37,480 nt of DNA from Aeromicrobium choanae (GTDB taxonomy: Bacteria > Actinomycetota > Actinomycetes > Propionibacteriales > Nocardioidaceae): contig JAJUII010000004.1 in the NCBI GenBank assembly GCA_029265505.1, positions 1 through 37,480 of the forward strand, in the 5' to 3' direction. Each line of letters opens with the position of its first letter. Within the stretch, counting starts at the first letter, position 1. A model generated the notes under the pieces. The model was not told where the DNA came from, made no database searches, and worked only from the letters and a program-made list of their open reading frames with translations. Of the stretch, positions 36,055 through 37,480 are shown piece by piece. A program made the translations under genes and the position numbers.

Positions 36055-36372
36055 TCAGTCGGTCAGCAGTTTCAGCCCGGCGACGCACCCGATGAGCCCG
36101 GCGATGAGAGCGATCTTCGCCACCGAGACCGACTCGGCGCCGGTCGCCATCGCGTAGGCGACCGTCGCCGTGGCGCCGATGCCGACCCACACTGCGTAGG
36201 AGGTGCCGATCGGCAGCTCGCGCATCGCCCAGGCGAGGCCGCCCATGCTGATGACCAGGGCGACGAAGAACACGATCGAGGGTCCGAGCCGGGTGAAGCC
36301 CTCACTGCGCCCCAGCGCGGTCGCCCACACGGCCTCGAACAGGCCCGAGACGATCAACACGATCCACGACAT
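36055..36372 (-). CDS. gdx: SMR-family guanidinium exporter (Gdx/SugE type)
   Basis: A 105-residue four-helix protein of the small multidrug resistance family that works as an antiparallel dimer. Glu13 in [12 protein letters not shown] is the proton/substrate site. [20 protein letters not shown] is the signature of the SugE/Gdx branch rather than EmrE. The guanidine-III riboswitch just upstream strongly supports guanidinium as substrate. AAGGAGG (36378-36384) lies 5 nt before ATG 36372 and follows the aptamer directly, suggesting that the ligand frees the ribosome site. Confidence 0.93.
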   Translation of the reverse strand: MSWIVLIVSGLFEAVWATALGRSEGFTRLGPSIVFFVALVISMGGLAWAMRELPIGTSYAVWVGIGATATVAYAMATGAESVSVAKIALIAGLIGCVAGLKLLTD

Positions 36373-36385
36373 GACGTCCTCCTTC

Positions 36386-36429
36386 GATGGCCGTCTTGTC
36401 GCTGACCGGGTACGACTCCACTCGTCCGG
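36386..36429 (-). ncRNA. Guanidine-III (ykkC-III) riboswitch
   Basis: On the minus strand the leader reads CCGGACGAG, then CGTACCCGGTCAG, then CGACAAGACGG, in order and close spacing. These are the conserved blocks of the guanidine-III aptamer as I recall it. CCGG pairs with CCGG in ACCCGGTC, forming the pseudoknot. GTGG and TCGT pair with CCAT and ACGG around an AG bulge. The downstream gene is the expected gdx/sugE exporter. Confidence 0.9.
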
Positions 36430-36486
36430 GGCCGGGAGCTCCGGCTCGGACCCAGTGTGGCACGTCGGTCGGCGACCACGGCGGGT

Positions 36487-37479
36487 TCACCGGCGCAGGA
36501 AGTTGGCCAACAGATCGTGGCCGTGACCGGTGAGGATGGACTCCGGGTGCAGTTGCACGCCCTCGACCGGCAGGCTGCGATGCCGCAGGCCCATCACGAT
36601 GCCCGATCCGGTGCGCGCGGTCTCCTCGAGCACGTCGGGCAGATCCTCCACGACGAGGGAGTGGTAGCGCGCCGCCGTGAACGGGGACGGCAGTCCGGCG
36701 AACACGCCGCGTCCCTCGTGGTGGACGAGGGACGCCTTCCCGTGGACGATGCGGTCGGCGCGGCGGACGGTCGCACCGTGGACCTGGGCGATCACCTGGT
36801 GGCCGAGGCAGACCCCCAGCACCGGAACGTGCGCCTGGCCGAAGCGCAGGACGACCTCCGCGCTGATCCCCGCGTCGGCGGGGCCGCCGGGTCCGGGCGA
36901 GACGACGACGTGCGTGAAGTCGCCGTCGAGCAGCTCGGCGACGTCGGCTCCGTCGTTGCGGACGACCTCGGTCTGCGCGCCCAGTTCGCCCACGTACTGG
37001 ACGAGGTTGAAGACGAAGGAGTCGTAGTTGTCGATGAACAGGACCCGCGGGCGAGACCCGCGGCTCCGACGGCGGAGGCGACGGCCGAGCGGCCCGATCG
37101 CGTGCCGTCTCGGTCCGGGCGACGGTTCGGTGGGCGCCGGCTCCGGCGTCGGGGTGGGCCGGACGTCGAAGGATCCGTCCGGGCGGAGCGCGGTGCTCAG
37201 CGCCTCGGTGAGCCGAGCGGTGACCGGACCGACGGACCAGGAGCCGACGCCTTCGCAGGCGTGCACGGGGACGACGCCGCGGATCGCGTTGGTGGCGAAG
37301 ACCTCCGATGCCGCGACGAGGTCGGTGGTCGTCATCCGGTGCTGGAACACCGGGATGTGGAGCGCCATCGCCGCCTCGATGACACGAGCGCGCACGGTCC
37401 CGGGAAGCAGTCGGCCGTCGAGCGCCGGGGTGTGCAGTCCGTCGTCGTGGACCGCGAACAGGTTCGCCCGAGCGGTCTC
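36487..37479 (-). CDS. Aminodeoxychorismate lyase (PabC-like)-glutamine amidotransferase (PabA/TrpG-like) fusion, 5' end cut
   Basis: 330 residues are visible; the frame runs off the right edge. The first ~100 residues (ETARANLFAV, LPGTVRARVIE, ATNAIRGVVPV) are the C-terminal part of a class IV PLP lyase like PabC, which releases p-aminobenzoate. A proline-rich linker (PTPTPEPAPTEPSPG) and basic stretch lead to a class I glutamine amidotransferase: FIDNYDSFVFNLVQY, SPGPGGP, GVCLGHQ with the catalytic cysteine, and HPESI. Folate pathway assignment is likely. A PabB domain may precede it outside the window, giving a trifunctional protein, but this cannot be seen. Confidence 0.85.
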   Translation of the reverse strand, partial: ETARANLFAVHDDGLHTPALDGRLLPGTVRARVIEAAMALHIPVFQHRMTTTDLVAASEVFATNAIRGVVPVHACEGVGSWSVGPVTARLTEALSTALRPDGSFDVRPTPTPEPAPTEPSPGPRRHAIGPLGRRLRRRSRGSRPRVLFIDNYDSFVFNLVQYVGELGAQTEVVRNDGADVAELLDGDFTHVVVSPGPGGPADAGISAEVVLRFGQAHVPVLGVCLGHQVIAQVHGATVRRADRIVHGKASLVHHEGRGVFAGLPSPFTAARYHSLVVEDLPDVLEETARTGSGIVMGLRHRSLPVEGVQLHPESILTGHGHDLLANFLRR

Positions 37480-37480
37480 G

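Overview
The window is a GC-rich (roughly 70 %) chromosomal segment of an actinobacterium. Evidence: frequent GTG starts, a WhiB-family protein, a BagAB/WblA/PonA2 block, MarP and a Crp/GlxR regulator, all in an order that I recall for the Mycobacterium tuberculosis Rv3667-Rv3683 region. Nocardioidaceae (Aeromicrobium/Nocardioides type) is my best guess, but it rests on overall resemblance only. Coding density is very high. Many genes overlap by ATGA/GTGA, and a gene at each edge is cut.

Layout. 1-2.0 kb: end of leucine catabolism (biotin-carrying acyl-CoA carboxylase subunit, cut at the edge, then HMG-CoA lyase). 2.0-7.3 kb: EcsC-like protein, APH-fold kinase, Leu/Phe-tRNA-protein transferase, HU, CPBP membrane protease, a small anti-sigma-like ATPase and a DUF5926 protein. 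7.3-12.2 kb: a sugar-phosphate mutase (HAD) coupled to a GH65 disaccharide phosphorylase, then a PAP2-diacylglycerol kinase fusion. 12.2-14.3 kb: serS and a Cof-type HAD phosphatase. 14.34-15.55 kb: a compact unit of about 1.2 kb in which one AbiEi/PD-(D/E)XK-like gene is bracketed by 78-bp terminal inverted repeats with identical internal spacing. This is the most unusual structure in the window. 15.7-30.8 kb: conserved actinobacterial core: acs, holin-like membrane protein, unknown membrane protein, marP, CoA-type Nudix, nth, crp, an MBL/Nudix/RidA/DUF4177 operon, bagA-bagB, wblA, ponA2, YqeY and a membrane metallophosphoesterase. 30.8-37.5 kb: tRNA-Pro(CGG), acetoacetyl-CoA synthetase, asd-lysC, recR, a guanidinium exporter under a guanidine-III riboswitch, and a PabC-PabA fusion cut by the window end.

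Themes. Acetoacetate appears at both ends: HMG-CoA lyase makes it and AacS activates it. Crp-like palindromes sit before acs, aacS and crp itself, suggesting a small regulon for activating C2/C4 acids. At least thirteen genes have a TANNNT box exactly 6-7 nt before the start codon, the geometry of leaderless transcripts; this also fixes many start codons. There are no CRISPR arrays, rRNA genes, recognisable IS transposases or prophages, and no gene-free stretch longer than 300 bases.
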